A stretch of 64,000 nt of DNA from the NCBI RefSeq assembly GCF_003609575.1, contig NZ_MBTA01000005.1, forward strand, positions 63,819-127,818, given 5' to 3'. The notes below the pieces were generated by a model. The model searched no databases and was not told the DNA's origin. It saw only the letters and a program-made list of their open reading frames with translations. Origin of the DNA: Pelobium manganitolerans (GTDB taxonomy: Bacteria > Bacteroidota > Bacteroidia > Sphingobacteriales > Sphingobacteriaceae). The translations under genes were made by a program, and so were the position numbers. This document shows, piece by piece, positions 43,240 to 52,963 of the stretch. Position 1 is the first letter of the stretch. The number at the start of each line of letters is the position of its first letter.

Positions 43240-44219
43240 AATTTTCTGTTTTTCAATTTTAACAAAGGCGCTTCAATAAAACGATAGGATAGGGCACTGA
43301 TGGCGATTAAAATGGCCAATTGGATGAATAAAAGCAAAGGTTTGGGCAAATCTAAATTAGGGCGCGGAATAAAATTATGGTAAAGGTATATCCCATAGCT
43401 GATGCGCCCAATGTAAAGTACAAACGGAATTTCTAGGCAATATTTCACAGCTTTTGGCAAATCTGCTTTACAGCTAATCACCAATAAAAACGCTATCAAA
43501 TTAACGCACAACAAAAACTGGTTTAGCTGAAATTGGTAATTCAACCAAGCCAGCAACAGTACACAGGCTAAGATTGTTGCAACCCATTTAACCTTAATTT
43601 TCTCAATTTTATAGATGGCAATTAGCGATCCAAGAGCCAGGGCATCTAAAGAACCAAACAAGGTGAAATTCCACAGCTCGTACTCGGCGGGTTTAAAAAA
43701 TCGGTAAACAACCGCCAAAACGATTAAAACTATGGGCAAAGCTTTTAACCACGAGCTTCTCAAAAATAAAATCAAAAATGGCCAAAAAATATAAAACTGC
43801 TCTTCCACAGAAAGCGACCATAAATGGGATACTGCCCCTTCCCAAGCTTCTTTTACAAAAACAAAGTAGAAGTTTGAAAGGTAAAGCAAGTGCCACCAAA
43901 GCGTACCCCGAAAATCGTGTATGTTAAAGGCATAAACCACCAGCAACAGCAAAAAATAAACGGGCACAATCCGCAAAAAACGGCGGTAGTAAAACTTCTT
44001 GATGTAAAAGCCGGTAGATTGTAAACCCTTGCCCAGTTGTTTTTTGTACAATAAAAGGTTGTTGGTGATTAAATAACCGCTGAGGACGAAGAAAATGTTT
44101 ACCCCTATTAAGCCTAAAGATAGCTTGCTAATGGTAGCGTTAGCGCCCAACCAATGCGAACATACCACCAACATTACGGCAAGTGCGCGTAAACTGTCAA
44201 GCGGTTTGATGTATCTCAT
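43194..44219 (-). CDS. acyltransferase 3 family membrane protein
   Basis: 341 residues with about ten transmembrane helices. Family motifs are near the N-terminus: YIKPLDSLRALAVMLVVCSHW (catalytic His) and LIGVNIFFVLSGYLITN, then YYRRFLRIVPVYFLLLLV and HLWSLSVEEQFYIFWPF. Such proteins acetylate surface polysaccharides or lipids. The normal helix bundle ends at ALSYRFIEAPLLKLKNRKF; the remaining 14 residues come from repeat copy 2, so the original C-terminus has been replaced. Confidence 0.88.
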   Translation of the reverse strand: MRYIKPLDSLRALAVMLVVCSHWLGANATISKLSLGLIGVNIFFVLSGYLITNNLLLYKKQLGKGLQSTGFYIKKFYYRRFLRIVPVYFLLLLVVYAFNIHDFRGTLWWHLLYLSNFYFVFVKEAWEGAVSHLWSLSVEEQFYIFWPFLILFLRSSWLKALPIVLIVLAVVYRFFKPAEYELWNFTLFGSLDALALGSLIAIYKIEKIKVKWVATILACVLLLAWLNYQFQLNQFLLCVNLIAFLLVISCKADLPKAVKYCLEIPFVLYIGRISYGIYLYHNFIPRPNLDLPKPLLLFIQLAILIAISALSYRFIEAPLLKLKNRKFNSPSSGEDLNRNGL

Positions 44220-44335
44220 CTGATGTTAAAGGCGAGTGGTTTAGCGTCTTCTCTAGGCGTAAATATAAAAACAGCCAGCAACTTCTTCAGAAAATTGCTT
44301 AAAAATATTTTGGATAAGGAAGTTGGATTTTTAGA

Positions 44336-46171
44336 CTAAGCTTCTTCAAAACTTTGCATAGAGATGAGCTTATGGTAAAGTCCGCCTTTTTTAACCAAAG
44401 TTTCGTGGTTGCCTGCTTCTACAATACGTCCACTTTCTAAAACCACAATTAAGTCGGCATTTTTAATGGTGCTTAAACGGTGTGCAATAACCAAAGTGGT
44501 GCGGTTTTCCATCAGATGGTCCAAAGCTTCTTGCACCAGTTTTTCCGATTCGGTGTCTAAAGCAGAAGTTGCTTCATCCAACAACATAATAGGTGGATTG
44601 CCCAATACTGCCCGCGCAATGCAAACGCGCTGTTTTTGTCCTCCAGAAAGCTTATTTCCGCGGTCGCCAATGTTGGTATGGTAGCCGTTTTCCGTTTTCA
44701 CAATAAACTCATGTGCATTGGCAATGCGTGCTGCCCGCTCTACTTCTTCCTGCGTAAAACCTTGGCGTCCAAAAACAATGTTGTTGTAAATGCTATCATT
44801 AAAAAGAATAGATTCTTGGTTAACCACGCCCATTAAACTGCGTAACGAGCTTTGCGAAACCTCGCGGATGTCTGTTCCGTCAACATAAATTGCACCACCT
44901 TGCGGATCGGCAAAACGCGGAATTAAATCTAGCAAAGTGGATTTTCCACCGCCAGACGGACCTACCAAAGCTATCGTTTTTCCCTTTGGCAGTTCTAAAT
45001 TGATGTTTTTTAGAATTTGCTTTTCGCCATAAAAAAAGTCGACGTTTTTAAAGCTGATGCTTTGGTTCAAATCTGCCACAGTTACCGCTTTAGGTGCATC
45101 GTTCACCAAAGATTTAGTGTCCATTAAATCCAGCACGCGCTCGCCTGCCGCCAAACCTTGGTTAATATTGCTGAAAGAATCCGAAATGGCTTTGGCCGGA
45201 CGTAGCAATTGCGAAAATGCGCCTATGTAGGTGATAAACTCGGCCGCGCTGATGCTGGCATCATTATCTAAAACCAAATTACCCCCGTATATTAAAATCC
45301 CCGCCAAGGTAAGCACCCCTAAAAATTCGGATACCGGAGAGGCCAGCTGTTGCCGTCTGGCAATGGAGCGGTTCAGTTTAGAGTAGTGCTCATTTTCCGC
45401 GTCAAACTTTCCGCGTACGTAAGGCGCAGCGTTAAATGCTTTTACAATGCGCATCCCACTAATAGCCTCATCCGCATGGCTTACCATCAAACCAAAAGAA
45501 AACTGTGCTTTTGAGGCCTTGGTACGCAATTTTTTCACAATCCGTCCAATCACTACGCCCGAAACCGGCAAAAGTAAAACCGTAAACAAGGTAAGCTTGG
45601 CCGAGATGCTGAAAAGCAAAATCATATAGCCGATGATTAGCGTGGGTTCGCGCACAATTACCTGTAAAGTGTTGGTGATACAGTACTGCACCACTTGCAC
45701 ATCCGAACTTAATTTTGCCAAGATATCGCCTTTACGCTCGCTGTTAAAAAAGTTGAGATGCAAGCCTGTAACCGATTTAAACAATTGCTTGCGCAGATTA
45801 AAAAGCGTATGTATGCGCAAATTTTCCATAATCCGTTGCGAAATGTAACGGAATAAGTTGCTTAAGAAAACACATAAAACCAGCGTGACAGAAACAAAAG
45901 TGAGTGCCCCTTTTTGGCCGTGGGCTAAGGTGTATTGGTTAAAATTGTAATTGAAGAGGTTCAAAAAGTATTTAAAAGTCCAGTCAAATTTTGGCAATTC
46001 CGTTACTGCCGCACCTGCGCTTTCTTTGTCAAATAAAACCGTTAAAACAGGTATTAACATGGTAAATACCAAGGTGTTGAACAATGCGTAAAGTAGCGTG
46101 AAAACAAAATATGGTGTAGCAAATTTACCTATCGGTTTAGCAAAAGAGAGTAATCGGAAGTAGGTTTTCAT
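44336..46171 (-). CDS. ABC exporter, MsbA-like half-transporter
   Basis: 611 residues: six-helix transmembrane domain (about 15-340) and a nucleotide-binding domain with Walker A GPSGGGKST, Q-loop GVVNQES, signature LSGGQKQR, Walker B IMLLDEATSALD and H-loop IAHRLST. It works as a homodimer. MsbA-type exporters flip lipid A or other amphiphiles; similar proteins export drugs or peptides, so the cargo is unproven. A -7 box TACATTTG (46187-46194) lies 15 bp before the ATG on the minus strand. Confidence 0.9.
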   Translation of the reverse strand: MKTYFRLLSFAKPIGKFATPYFVFTLLYALFNTLVFTMLIPVLTVLFDKESAGAAVTELPKFDWTFKYFLNLFNYNFNQYTLAHGQKGALTFVSVTLVLCVFLSNLFRYISQRIMENLRIHTLFNLRKQLFKSVTGLHLNFFNSERKGDILAKLSSDVQVVQYCITNTLQVIVREPTLIIGYMILLFSISAKLTLFTVLLLPVSGVVIGRIVKKLRTKASKAQFSFGLMVSHADEAISGMRIVKAFNAAPYVRGKFDAENEHYSKLNRSIARRQQLASPVSEFLGVLTLAGILIYGGNLVLDNDASISAAEFITYIGAFSQLLRPAKAISDSFSNINQGLAAGERVLDLMDTKSLVNDAPKAVTVADLNQSISFKNVDFFYGEKQILKNINLELPKGKTIALVGPSGGGKSTLLDLIPRFADPQGGAIYVDGTDIREVSQSSLRSLMGVVNQESILFNDSIYNNIVFGRQGFTQEEVERAARIANAHEFIVKTENGYHTNIGDRGNKLSGGQKQRVCIARAVLGNPPIMLLDEATSALDTESEKLVQEALDHLMENRTTLVIAHRLSTIKNADLIVVLESGRIVEAGNHETLVKKGGLYHKLISMQSFEEA

Positions 46172-46186
46172 ACTTTAAATAATTGG

Positions 46187-46294
46187 CAAATGTACCGATT
46201 TATATTTTTTTAGATGCGCCGTGCATCCGGTGCTTGCAATGTTGGCGCTTTTATGACAAAATTACTTCGCTTGGCGCCGATTTTTTTATCTTTG
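46187..46294. promoter_or_regulatory. divergent -7 boxes for the ABC exporter and trhO
   Basis: Minus-strand TACATTTG (46187-46194) precedes the ABC exporter and plus-strand TATCTTTG (46287-46294) precedes trhO; both fit TAnnTTTG. The 162-bp region between the two start codons therefore carries both promoters. Confidence 0.5.
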
Positions 46295-46333
46295 CAGCTC
46301 ATTTAACACTGTTTACAGCAGTATCAATGAATT

Positions 46334-47269
46334 ATGAAAGCTTACCAAACCCTCCTTTATTATTGCTATAGCCACATCCAGGATGCGGAGCAATACGCAG
46401 CAGATCATCTAAAATTTTGTAAATCCATCGGTTTAACCGGCCGCATCATTATCGCCGATGAAGGCCTTAACGGAACAGTTTCGGGCACTGTAGAAGCTTG
46501 TACAGCTTATATGGATTATGTGTATGCCGATGGCCGCTTTGGTGCAACTGAGTTTAAAATTGATGAGGTAGATGAACCCAGCTTTATTAAAATGCACTGC
46601 CGCTATAAAAAGGAAATTGTATACTCTGGTCTGCGCGACCCAAACTATATCGACCCGACAAAAGAAACCGGAAAGCATTTAGAGCCCACGGAGTTTATGG
46701 AAATGAAGGACCGCGACGATGTGGTGGTGTTGGATGTGCGCTCAAATTACGAGCACAGCATCGGTAAATTTAAAAACGCCGTTACTTTAGATATCGAAAA
46801 CTTCCGCGATTTTCCGGCAATGATTAACGAGCTGGCGCAGTACAAAGACAAAAAAATACTCACCTACTGCACAGGCGGCATCAAGTGCGAGAAAGCATCG
46901 GCATTGCTACTAAAAGAGGGTTTTAAAGATGTTTACCAGTTGCATGGGGGCATTATCAAATACGGTAAAGAAGCCGGCGGTAAAGATTTTGACGGCAAAT
47001 GTTATGTGTTTGATAACCGGATTGCGGTAGATGTAAACCAAGTGAACCCGGTAACTATTTCTACCTGCCGAAACTGCGGCAAAACCACTTCAAAAATGAT
47101 CAACTGTGCCAACCCCGAGTGCAATGAGCATTTTACGCAATGCGATGAATGCGGAACAGCTTTGGAAGGCGCATGTAGCACGGCATGTCAAAATCATCCG
47201 CGCAAGCGCGCGTATGACGGTACCGGCTATTACGTAAAAGTACCACAACCGGTAGGGTTGAAGGGTTAA
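46334..47269 (+). CDS. trhO: tRNA uridine-34 hydroxylase, rhodanese family
   Basis: 311 residues. An N-terminal acylphosphatase-like domain (about 1-95, ADEGLNGTVSG) is followed by a rhodanese domain with the catalytic cysteine in LTYCTGGIKCEKAS (about residue 180) and a C-terminal cysteine-rich region (CRNCGKTTSKMINCANPECNEHFTQCDECG). TrhO (YceA) makes 5-hydroxyuridine at tRNA position 34 using oxygen. Monocistronic; its -7 box is 39 bp upstream of the ATG. Confidence 0.92.
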   Translation: MKAYQTLLYYCYSHIQDAEQYAADHLKFCKSIGLTGRIIIADEGLNGTVSGTVEACTAYMDYVYADGRFGATEFKIDEVDEPSFIKMHCRYKKEIVYSGLRDPNYIDPTKETGKHLEPTEFMEMKDRDDVVVLDVRSNYEHSIGKFKNAVTLDIENFRDFPAMINELAQYKDKKILTYCTGGIKCEKASALLLKEGFKDVYQLHGGIIKYGKEAGGKDFDGKCYVFDNRIAVDVNQVNPVTISTCRNCGKTTSKMINCANPECNEHFTQCDECGTALEGACSTACQNHPRKRAYDGTGYYVKVPQPVGLKG

Positions 47270-47302
47270 TATTATAGACAGGTAAATTTAGCTCCCGTTG
47301 AA

Positions 47303-48088
47303 ATGAAAGCAGTTCTAGTCTGTTTTATCATAGCTTTTGGATTTTTTCAAACGTACGCCCAAACCAAAGCAGATTTTGTAAAAGACGAATTTATTTACAA
47401 AGGCGACACTTTGCCGGTACGGGTGCTTTATCCTAAAGATTTTAACCCCGCCAATAAATATCCTTTAGTGCTGTTTTTGCATGGCCGGGGCGAAAGCGGC
47501 TCTGATAATGAGAAGCAATTAATGCACGGCGCCAACATGTTTTTAGATTCCGCTTTCCGCCAAGATTATCCGGCTGTGGTGGTGTTTCCGCAATGTGCAA
47601 CAGATAGCTATTGGGCCAATGTCAAAATTACTACAGACCAAAACGGCAAGCGCCATTTCAGCTTTCGCAAAAGTGGAAAGCCAACAAAGGCTATGACACT
47701 TTTACTAAAATATCTGGACGAACGTTTAGCGGATAACCTTTATCTGGACCGGCAACGCTATTATGTTGGTGGCTTGTCTATGGGCGGTATGGGCACTTAT
47801 GAGTTGTTGCGCCGCAAAAGGCATAAATTTGCTGCTGCTTTCGCAATCTGCGGAGGCGACAATCCCAAAAATGTAAAGAAATATGACGATGTCCCTTTAT
47901 GGCTGTTCCACGGCGAAAAAGACGATGTGGTAGACCCTCAGTTTACAAAAAACATTGCTGCCGAACTGGAACGTAGAGGTGCAACCTATAAGTTAACCTT
48001 ATACCCAAACGATAACCACAACAGTTGGGACAGCGCTTTTGCTGAAAAAGACCTTTTGCCTTGGTTGCTTAGCCACCGGCGTAAATAG
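47303..48088 (+). CDS. exported alpha/beta-hydrolase (esterase, PHB depolymerase/prolyl oligopeptidase-like)
   Basis: 261 residues: signal peptide MKAVLVCFIIAFGFFQTYAQ, then an alpha/beta-hydrolase fold. Oxyanion region LFLHGRGESGSDN; nucleophile GLSMGGMGT (Ser at about residue 157); Asp likely in GEKDDVVDP; His in PNDNHNSWD. The triad is complete. Close relatives are feruloyl or acetyl-xylan esterases and phospholipase/carboxylesterase-like enzymes; substrate not determinable. Confidence 0.88.
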   Translation: MKAVLVCFIIAFGFFQTYAQTKADFVKDEFIYKGDTLPVRVLYPKDFNPANKYPLVLFLHGRGESGSDNEKQLMHGANMFLDSAFRQDYPAVVVFPQCATDSYWANVKITTDQNGKRHFSFRKSGKPTKAMTLLLKYLDERLADNLYLDRQRYYVGGLSMGGMGTYELLRRKRHKFAAAFAICGGDNPKNVKKYDDVPLWLFHGEKDDVVDPQFTKNIAAELERRGATYKLTLYPNDNHNSWDSAFAEKDLLPWLLSHRRK

Positions 48089-48160
48089 TTTTTTGCAAAT
48101 ATTGTGTGTTTTACATACAATCGGCAACTTATTTGTAGCGTTATAGCAAAAAGCAACATC

Positions 48161-48925
48161 ATGAAATCAGGATATTTTTACGCACTGGCCTTAACGCTCA
48201 TTTTTGGGTTTTACGCCTGTAGCTTAAAAAAAATAAATCGGAGCCACAACTCACAAAACTCGTTGGATTGGGCAGGCGTTTATACCGGCACCTTGCCCTG
48301 CGCAGATTGTGAGGGCATACAAACAGTAATCCGTTTAGATACCAACAACAACTATAAGATAGAAAGCACTTATTTGGGTAAGGATGAAAAACCTGATGTA
48401 AAAGAAGGAACTTTTAGCTGGGACAAAGACGGTGGCCGTTTAATGCTGAATAATGTAGAAAAAGGAACTTACCCAATTTACTATTTGGTGGGCGAAAACC
48501 AGTTGGTACAGCTAGATTTAACCGGCAAACCCATCATGAGCGAGATGGCCAGCCGCTACATTCTTAAAAAAGAAGATAACGCCGTGGTCGAAAAATATTG
48601 GAAACTGGTAGAGCTAAACGGCAAGCCTGTGCAAGGTCCGGCAGAAGGCGAGCGCGAAGTGCACCTTATTTTAAAAGCAAACGGGAACGTGCAAGGCAAC
48701 GGCGGGTGCAACGGTTTTGGTGGTAAGTATGAGCTACAAGCCGGTAACCGCATTAAATTCTCGCAAGTTTTCTCTACAAAAATGGCCTGTCCAAATTTAG
48801 ATACCGAAAACCAGTTTTTTGAGGTGTTAAACACCGCAGACAATTACACCATTGTAAATGATACGCTAAGCTTAAACAAAGCACGCATGGCGCCTTTAGC
48901 GAAATTTGTAGCAGTTTATTTATAG
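48161..48925 (+). CDS. lipoprotein with NlpE-like and META domains
   Basis: 254 residues from ATG 48161 (MKSGYFYALALTLIFGFYACS); upstream in-frame starts would bury the lipoprotein signal. Cys of FYAC is the likely lipidation site. An NlpE-N domain (about 33-130: WAGVYTGTLPCADCEGIQT with CxxC) is followed by a META/HslJ domain (about 145-250: WKLVELNGKPV, GNVQGNGGCNGFGGKY, TKMACPNLDTENQFFEVL). NlpE-type proteins sense envelope or copper stress; META domains are linked to heat and drug resistance. Likely in the outer membrane. Confidence 0.82.
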   Translation: MKSGYFYALALTLIFGFYACSLKKINRSHNSQNSLDWAGVYTGTLPCADCEGIQTVIRLDTNNNYKIESTYLGKDEKPDVKEGTFSWDKDGGRLMLNNVEKGTYPIYYLVGENQLVQLDLTGKPIMSEMASRYILKKEDNAVVEKYWKLVELNGKPVQGPAEGEREVHLILKANGNVQGNGGCNGFGGKYELQAGNRIKFSQVFSTKMACPNLDTENQFFEVLNTADNYTIVNDTLSLNKARMAPLAKFVAVYL

Positions 48926-48933
48926 CCGCACAG

Positions 48934-50307
48934 CTAAAATAAAATCCGGCATAGCTCCTCGTAGCTGGTTATTTTGCCGTTGTTTACCCTCATTTTAAAA
49001 GTGTAGTCTCCGTTCTTTTGTGTTATTTTTTTAAAGTCATCAGGTTTAAAATAAGCCAAACGTTGGTCTGCAGTAAACCCTATTAGCAGGTTTTCTTTTG
49101 TGGGGTCAAAGCTGACGCTGTTGCTAAAATTAAAAATGGCGTTTCGCCCTTTCTCAATTAAGCGGATATGCTTTAGATGTATCGTTTTCCCATCTTCATC
49201 CGTAAATTTTGCATTTAAGTTTACGGCCTTAGGGTACATGGTAGGTTTGTCAAAGTTGATGATGCCAAAATCTGATACGCTGAGCACCCGCATTATTTTT
49301 TCTTCTTCACTTAATTTGTTTGCGGGGTTCTCAAAAAAACTTTTCAGTCCCGCTTTCTCGTAAGCCTTATACTCTTTCTCGTAATTTTTCCATTGTTTCT
49401 CCACCAGTCGGCGCTCTTTCTCCATGCGTCTAATCTGTTTCGCATATTTTTTCCGATAGCTGTCCAGTGCATTATCGTAGTCTAATCCCTCTTTAAATGC
49501 CAAATAGCAAATCACGCTTTCTTCGCGGTGATGTTGCAGATAGTCAACATTGAAAGTGATTTTATAGGTGCCGTTGCCCAAGTCTTTCACATCGATAGAT
49601 GTTGCATCAAAGCCCGCATATTTATCGTTTACGGGCGTAAACAACACGTTTTTATATTTGCGCAACTCGGGTTGCTGCTCTTGGGCATCTTCTATTTCAA
49701 AGGCAAAACGTCCGGCTTTTTTAGGCGGCTCAGGTACTTTAGGCAATTTTTCTAAATCACTTTTTAAGGTACTTATCTGAGGTTTGCTTTTCCCAGTTTC
49801 GGTCCACTTTCCAGTTAAAGTATCTTCGTAAATATTATAGTAACCGTTTTCGAAGCTAATCTGGTTAATGCTAATTTTCTGTTCCGGATTTACAAACAGC
49901 GCTTTTCCGCCTGCGCTGGCGTCAATATCTACCATTCCGGCAGTTTCAAAAACCTGATCTTTTCCGTCGGCATAAATTTCCATCGGTATGCCAGCTATGT
50001 AAACCTCAAAAGCGTTCGAAAACTCGCGGTAACGCAGCACCACAGGATCTTTTACCACTTTCCCATCGGCATCTAAAAAAGCATTTTTAGGAATGTGCAA
50101 CTGGCTACCAGAAACGTGAATTATGACGGTATCTGCATTCGGGTTGATGTGGTAAATCTGATAAGCAACTTGTAAAGCGGGTAGGGGGCTATCGATAATT
50201 TTTTTTGTTTCGCGCGTATCACCTGGCGCAACTTGTTTGGTGTTTTTGGGCCTTTGGTTACAGGCAAGGGCCAGCAAAGCCAGGATAAATAAAGGCAGTT
50301 TTAACAT
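48934..50307 (-). CDS. large hypothetical lipoprotein
   Basis: 457 residues from ATG 50307 (MLKLPLFILALLALACNQ; lipobox Cys in LLALAC). A beta-rich N-terminal half (VIIHVSGSQLHIPKNAFLDADGK to ETAGMVDIDASAGGKALFVNP) resembles surface-exposed Bacteroidetes lipoproteins. A highly charged helical part (about 280-335, KKYAKQIRRMEKERRLVEKQWK) and a beta-rich C-terminus follow. I do not recognise a named family. It converges on the NlpE/META gene with 8 bp between them. Confidence 0.65.
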   Translation of the reverse strand: MLKLPLFILALLALACNQRPKNTKQVAPGDTRETKKIIDSPLPALQVAYQIYHINPNADTVIIHVSGSQLHIPKNAFLDADGKVVKDPVVLRYREFSNAFEVYIAGIPMEIYADGKDQVFETAGMVDIDASAGGKALFVNPEQKISINQISFENGYYNIYEDTLTGKWTETGKSKPQISTLKSDLEKLPKVPEPPKKAGRFAFEIEDAQEQQPELRKYKNVLFTPVNDKYAGFDATSIDVKDLGNGTYKITFNVDYLQHHREESVICYLAFKEGLDYDNALDSYRKKYAKQIRRMEKERRLVEKQWKNYEKEYKAYEKAGLKSFFENPANKLSEEEKIMRVLSVSDFGIINFDKPTMYPKAVNLNAKFTDEDGKTIHLKHIRLIEKGRNAIFNFSNSVSFDPTKENLLIGFTADQRLAYFKPDDFKKITQKNGDYTFKMRVNNGKITSYEELCRILF

Positions 50308-50367
50308 ATGGTTTTTAAAAGGTTTATAAACCATAAATTAACAGCTTTAGATGTTTTGTTTAAATAC

Positions 50368-50820
50368 CTAAGGTTGGGTATTTTCTTTGGCTTTAGCAGG
50401 CCGACTGTGTTTTTCGTAATTGATAATCACCACCAAATCTTCAGTACCGGTTTGCTTTAATCCGTGCGAACTTCCCGGTCGCGTTAAAATAGCGTCGCCG
50501 GCTTTAACGGTAAAACTTTTGCCGTTCAAAGTCATTTCGCCCGTTCCGCTTACGATATAGTAGATTTCATCTTCTTTCTGCTGGTGGTAACCGATGGCAG
50601 AACCCGGCTTAAAAACCCGCTTTTTAAATATCAGGTTTAGCTCCGGTGCCTTAGCAAAAAAGTGGTAACCCGTAGTTTCGCCACCACCGTTGTGGGTGCC
50701 GGCCTGCTTAACGCCAATTGTTGCTTCATGCTCTACTAAAGAAACATTATCTTGTGAAAAGGCGATTGTTGCGGTAAATACGCAAACAAAAAAGGTTAAA
50801 ACACTGTAGGTAACTTTCAT
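50368..50820 (-). CDS. exported cupin-domain protein
   Basis: 150 residues from ATG 50820 (MKVTYSVLTFFVCVFTATIAFSQD, a clear signal peptide); the longer frame upstream has no sign of coding. Single cupin barrel: GSAIGYHQQKEDEIYYIVSGTGEMTLNGK (motif 1, H-x4-E-x6-G) and GDAILTRPGSSHGL (motif 2, His). The metal ligands are present. It is periplasmic, and may be a sugar or small-molecule binding or isomerising protein. Divergent from the nuo operon. Confidence 0.82.
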   Translation of the reverse strand: MKVTYSVLTFFVCVFTATIAFSQDNVSLVEHEATIGVKQAGTHNGGGETTGYHFFAKAPELNLIFKKRVFKPGSAIGYHQQKEDEIYYIVSGTGEMTLNGKSFTVKAGDAILTRPGSSHGLKQTGTEDLVVIINYEKHSRPAKAKENTQP

Positions 50821-51152
50821 CCTGGGGCGATATTGTTGCTTTTTTATCTGGCAAAATACAACAATTCTCTGAACATAATTATGCCTAACAAAAGCAAAAC
50901 AAGCTACAACCTTTACCCTCGGGCGTTGCATTGTATCCCTCTAGCGCAAATGCCCGACAAATATTACAGCAATATGATGCTGAAACCGAGCATCAATAAT
51001 TTGTATTTCCTTTCTAAAAATCTTTATATCAATATTTTAAAAATTATTTATCGATACAAAAATAGCTTTAAAATAAATGTCTATTAATTTAGTAGAGTTT
51101 ATTAACTTGCGGCCGTTTTACTTAGCTTTGCAGCGGAAATACAACTATTGCA
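50821..51152. other. 332-bp gene-free divergent region between the cupin and nuoH genes
   Basis: Very AT-rich. Near the right end is the nuo -7 box TAGCTTTG (51123-51130); near the left, TATTTTG (minus strand) may serve the cupin gene. An open frame on the plus strand here has unnatural composition (Asn, Ile, Tyr-rich) and is not accepted as a gene. Confidence 0.5.
51123..51130 (+). promoter_or_regulatory. -7 box of the nuoH-N operon
   Basis: TAGCTTTG matches TAnnTTTG, 22 bp before the nuoH start at 51153. It supports nuoH as the first gene of its own transcript. Confidence 0.45.
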
Positions 51153-52223
51153 TTGAACTTTTACCTACTATACATTTTAGTCGCTTTAGCCATCTTCGGT
51201 TTTATTGCCGCCTTCGCTTTGTTTAGCGTGTATGCCGAGCGTAAAGTGTCTGCTTTTATACAGGATCGTTTGGGGCCAATGGAAGTAGGTAAATATGGCG
51301 TGTTGCAAACCGCGGCAGATATTCTAAAGCTTATCCAAAAAGAATACATTGTGCCAACCCTTGCTGATAAGGTTTTGTTCGGTTTGGCGCCTATCATCAT
51401 ATTTTTAGCCGTTTATTTAGGTTTTGTAGCCCTGCCCTGGGCACCCGGATTGGTGCCAGCAAGCATGAACTTTGGCGTGTTTTACGTATTTGCCATTATA
51501 TCTGTGGAAGCCCTAGGCATTATGATGGCCGGCTGGGGCTCAAACAACAAGTACAGCTTATTGGGCGCCGTGCGTTCTGTTGCACAAATTGTGTCTTACG
51601 AAATTCCAATCGGGTTTGCCATTATCTCTGCCGTGATGATTGCCCAAACCCTCGATTTGCAAGTTATTAATCAAAACCAAGGTGTGCTGGCCACTGCGCC
51701 TGTACAGTTTTTAGGTTTTATAGATGTAAAAGCCGTGGGTGGCATTTTGGCGTGGAATGTTTTTCAGGCGCCGCACCTTTTGGTGGCCTACGTGATTTAT
51801 TTTATCGCCTCTTTGGCCGAGTGTAACCGGGCACCTTTTGATTTGCCCGAAGCAGAATCTGAATTGGTAGCCGGTTTTCATACCGAATATAGCGGAATGC
51901 GCTTTGCCTTTATTTTCTTGGCCGAGTACGCCATGATGTTTTTGGTCGCCATGTTGGGCGTAACCTTATTTTTAGGTGGCTGGAACACGCCATTGCCAAA
52001 CATCGGCACGCTAAAATTAGCCAATTATACCACCGGTTTATTTTGGGGTATTTTTTGGATGATGGCAAAATGCCTAACCGTGGTAGGCGTGCAAATGTGG
52101 ATACGTTGGACTTTGCCGCGCTTGCGTGTAGATCAGCTGATGACGCTCTGCTGGAAAATATTAACACCATTGGCATTTTTATGCTTGGTAATCTCAGGGA
52201 TTTGGAAGCTACTTTTGTTTTAA
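51153..52223 (+). CDS. nuoH: NADH-quinone oxidoreductase subunit H
   Basis: 356 residues, eight or nine helices, from TTG 51153. Conserved motifs [35 protein letters not shown]-like [17 protein letters not shown] and [22 protein letters not shown] are intact. It forms the quinone-access part of complex I, linking the peripheral arm to the membrane arm. First gene of nuoHIJKLMN here. Confidence 0.96.
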   Translation: MNFYLLYILVALAIFGFIAAFALFSVYAERKVSAFIQDRLGPMEVGKYGVLQTAADILKLIQKEYIVPTLADKVLFGLAPIIIFLAVYLGFVALPWAPGLVPASMNFGVFYVFAIISVEALGIMMAGWGSNNKYSLLGAVRSVAQIVSYEIPIGFAIISAVMIAQTLDLQVINQNQGVLATAPVQFLGFIDVKAVGGILAWNVFQAPHLLVAYVIYFIASLAECNRAPFDLPEAESELVAGFHTEYSGMRFAFIFLAEYAMMFLVAMLGVTLFLGGWNTPLPNIGTLKLANYTTGLFWGIFWMMAKCLTVVGVQMWIRWTLPRLRVDQLMTLCWKILTPLAFLCLVISGIWKLLLF

Positions 52224-52224
52224 C

Positions 52225-52800
52225 ATGATTTTAAAAACGGCATTTAAGGGTTTACAAACATCATGGAAAGGCTTGGTACTTACGCTAAAGCACTTTTTTG
52301 AGGCACGCAAGTCTAAAGTAGTGGCCGATGTAAAATCGCCGAATTACTTTGACCAACAAAACGGAATTGCCACCGTGCAGTACCCGCGCCAAGAACTGCC
52401 GGTGCCAGAAGTAGGGCGTTACCAACTAGATGTGGTAATTGATGATTGTATCGTGTGCGATTTATGCGCCAAAATTTGCCCCGTAGATTGCATAGAAATA
52501 GAAAGTATTAAGGCTACAGAGGCCATCGGCAAAACATCAGATGGGTCTGTTAAACGTTTATATGCCGCCAAGTTTGATATTGATATGGCTAAATGTATGT
52601 TCTGCGGTTTGTGTACCACGGTATGCCCTACAGAATGTATCACCATGACCAATGGTTACGACCGTAGCTTTAGTTTGGTGACGGATTTGACCTACCATTT
52701 CTCTGATATGACAGAGGAGGAAGCAGAATTAAGGCGCGAGGAATTGGAAGCACAATTAGCAGAAAGAAAAGCGGCAAAAGAAGCGGCTATGAAGAAATAG
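52225..52800 (+). CDS. nuoI: NADH-quinone oxidoreductase subunit I
   Basis: 191 residues with two [4Fe-4S] motifs: CIVCDLCAKICPVDCIEI and CMFCGLCTTVCPTECITM, each CxxCxxCxxxCP. It carries clusters N6a/N6b between the peripheral arm and the quinone site. The C-terminal Glu/Ala/Lys-rich tail (EEAELRREELEAQLAERKAA) is a long charged helix. Starts one base after nuoH. Confidence 0.96.
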   Translation: MILKTAFKGLQTSWKGLVLTLKHFFEARKSKVVADVKSPNYFDQQNGIATVQYPRQELPVPEVGRYQLDVVIDDCIVCDLCAKICPVDCIEIESIKATEAIGKTSDGSVKRLYAAKFDIDMAKCMFCGLCTTVCPTECITMTNGYDRSFSLVTDLTYHFSDMTEEEAELRREELEAQLAERKAAKEAAMKK

Positions 52801-52818
52801 GAGCGTGCGCCATGTTAA

Positions 52819-52834
52819 TCCGCCGGGTGGCGGA
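52819..52834 (+). other. intercistronic hairpin between nuoI and nuoJ
   Basis: TCCGCC, loop GGGT, GGCGGA: a perfect 6-bp GC stem in the only sizeable gap of the operon (163 bp to the nuoJ start). No T-run follows, so it is more likely an mRNA-stability or attenuation element than a terminator. Confidence 0.45.
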
Positions 52835-52963
52835 GAAACATTTCACAAACAGCCGTGCAATGCTATAAGTAGACTCTGTTTTTGAGATTTCTCGTACCTC
52901 GAAAGTACAAAATTGATATTAAATGAAAGGCCGTGTGAAACGCCTAATTTTTTTAAAAATATC

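Noticed and set aside
50833-51087. 84-codon frame upstream of nuoH
   Set aside because: Asn/Ile/Tyr-rich composition in very AT-rich DNA, overlapping the cupin 5' region on the other strand; no family resemblance.
52913-52963. TTG at 52913 as nuoJ start
   Set aside because: The 17 added residues are polar and unlike any NuoJ N-terminus; GTG 52964 fits.
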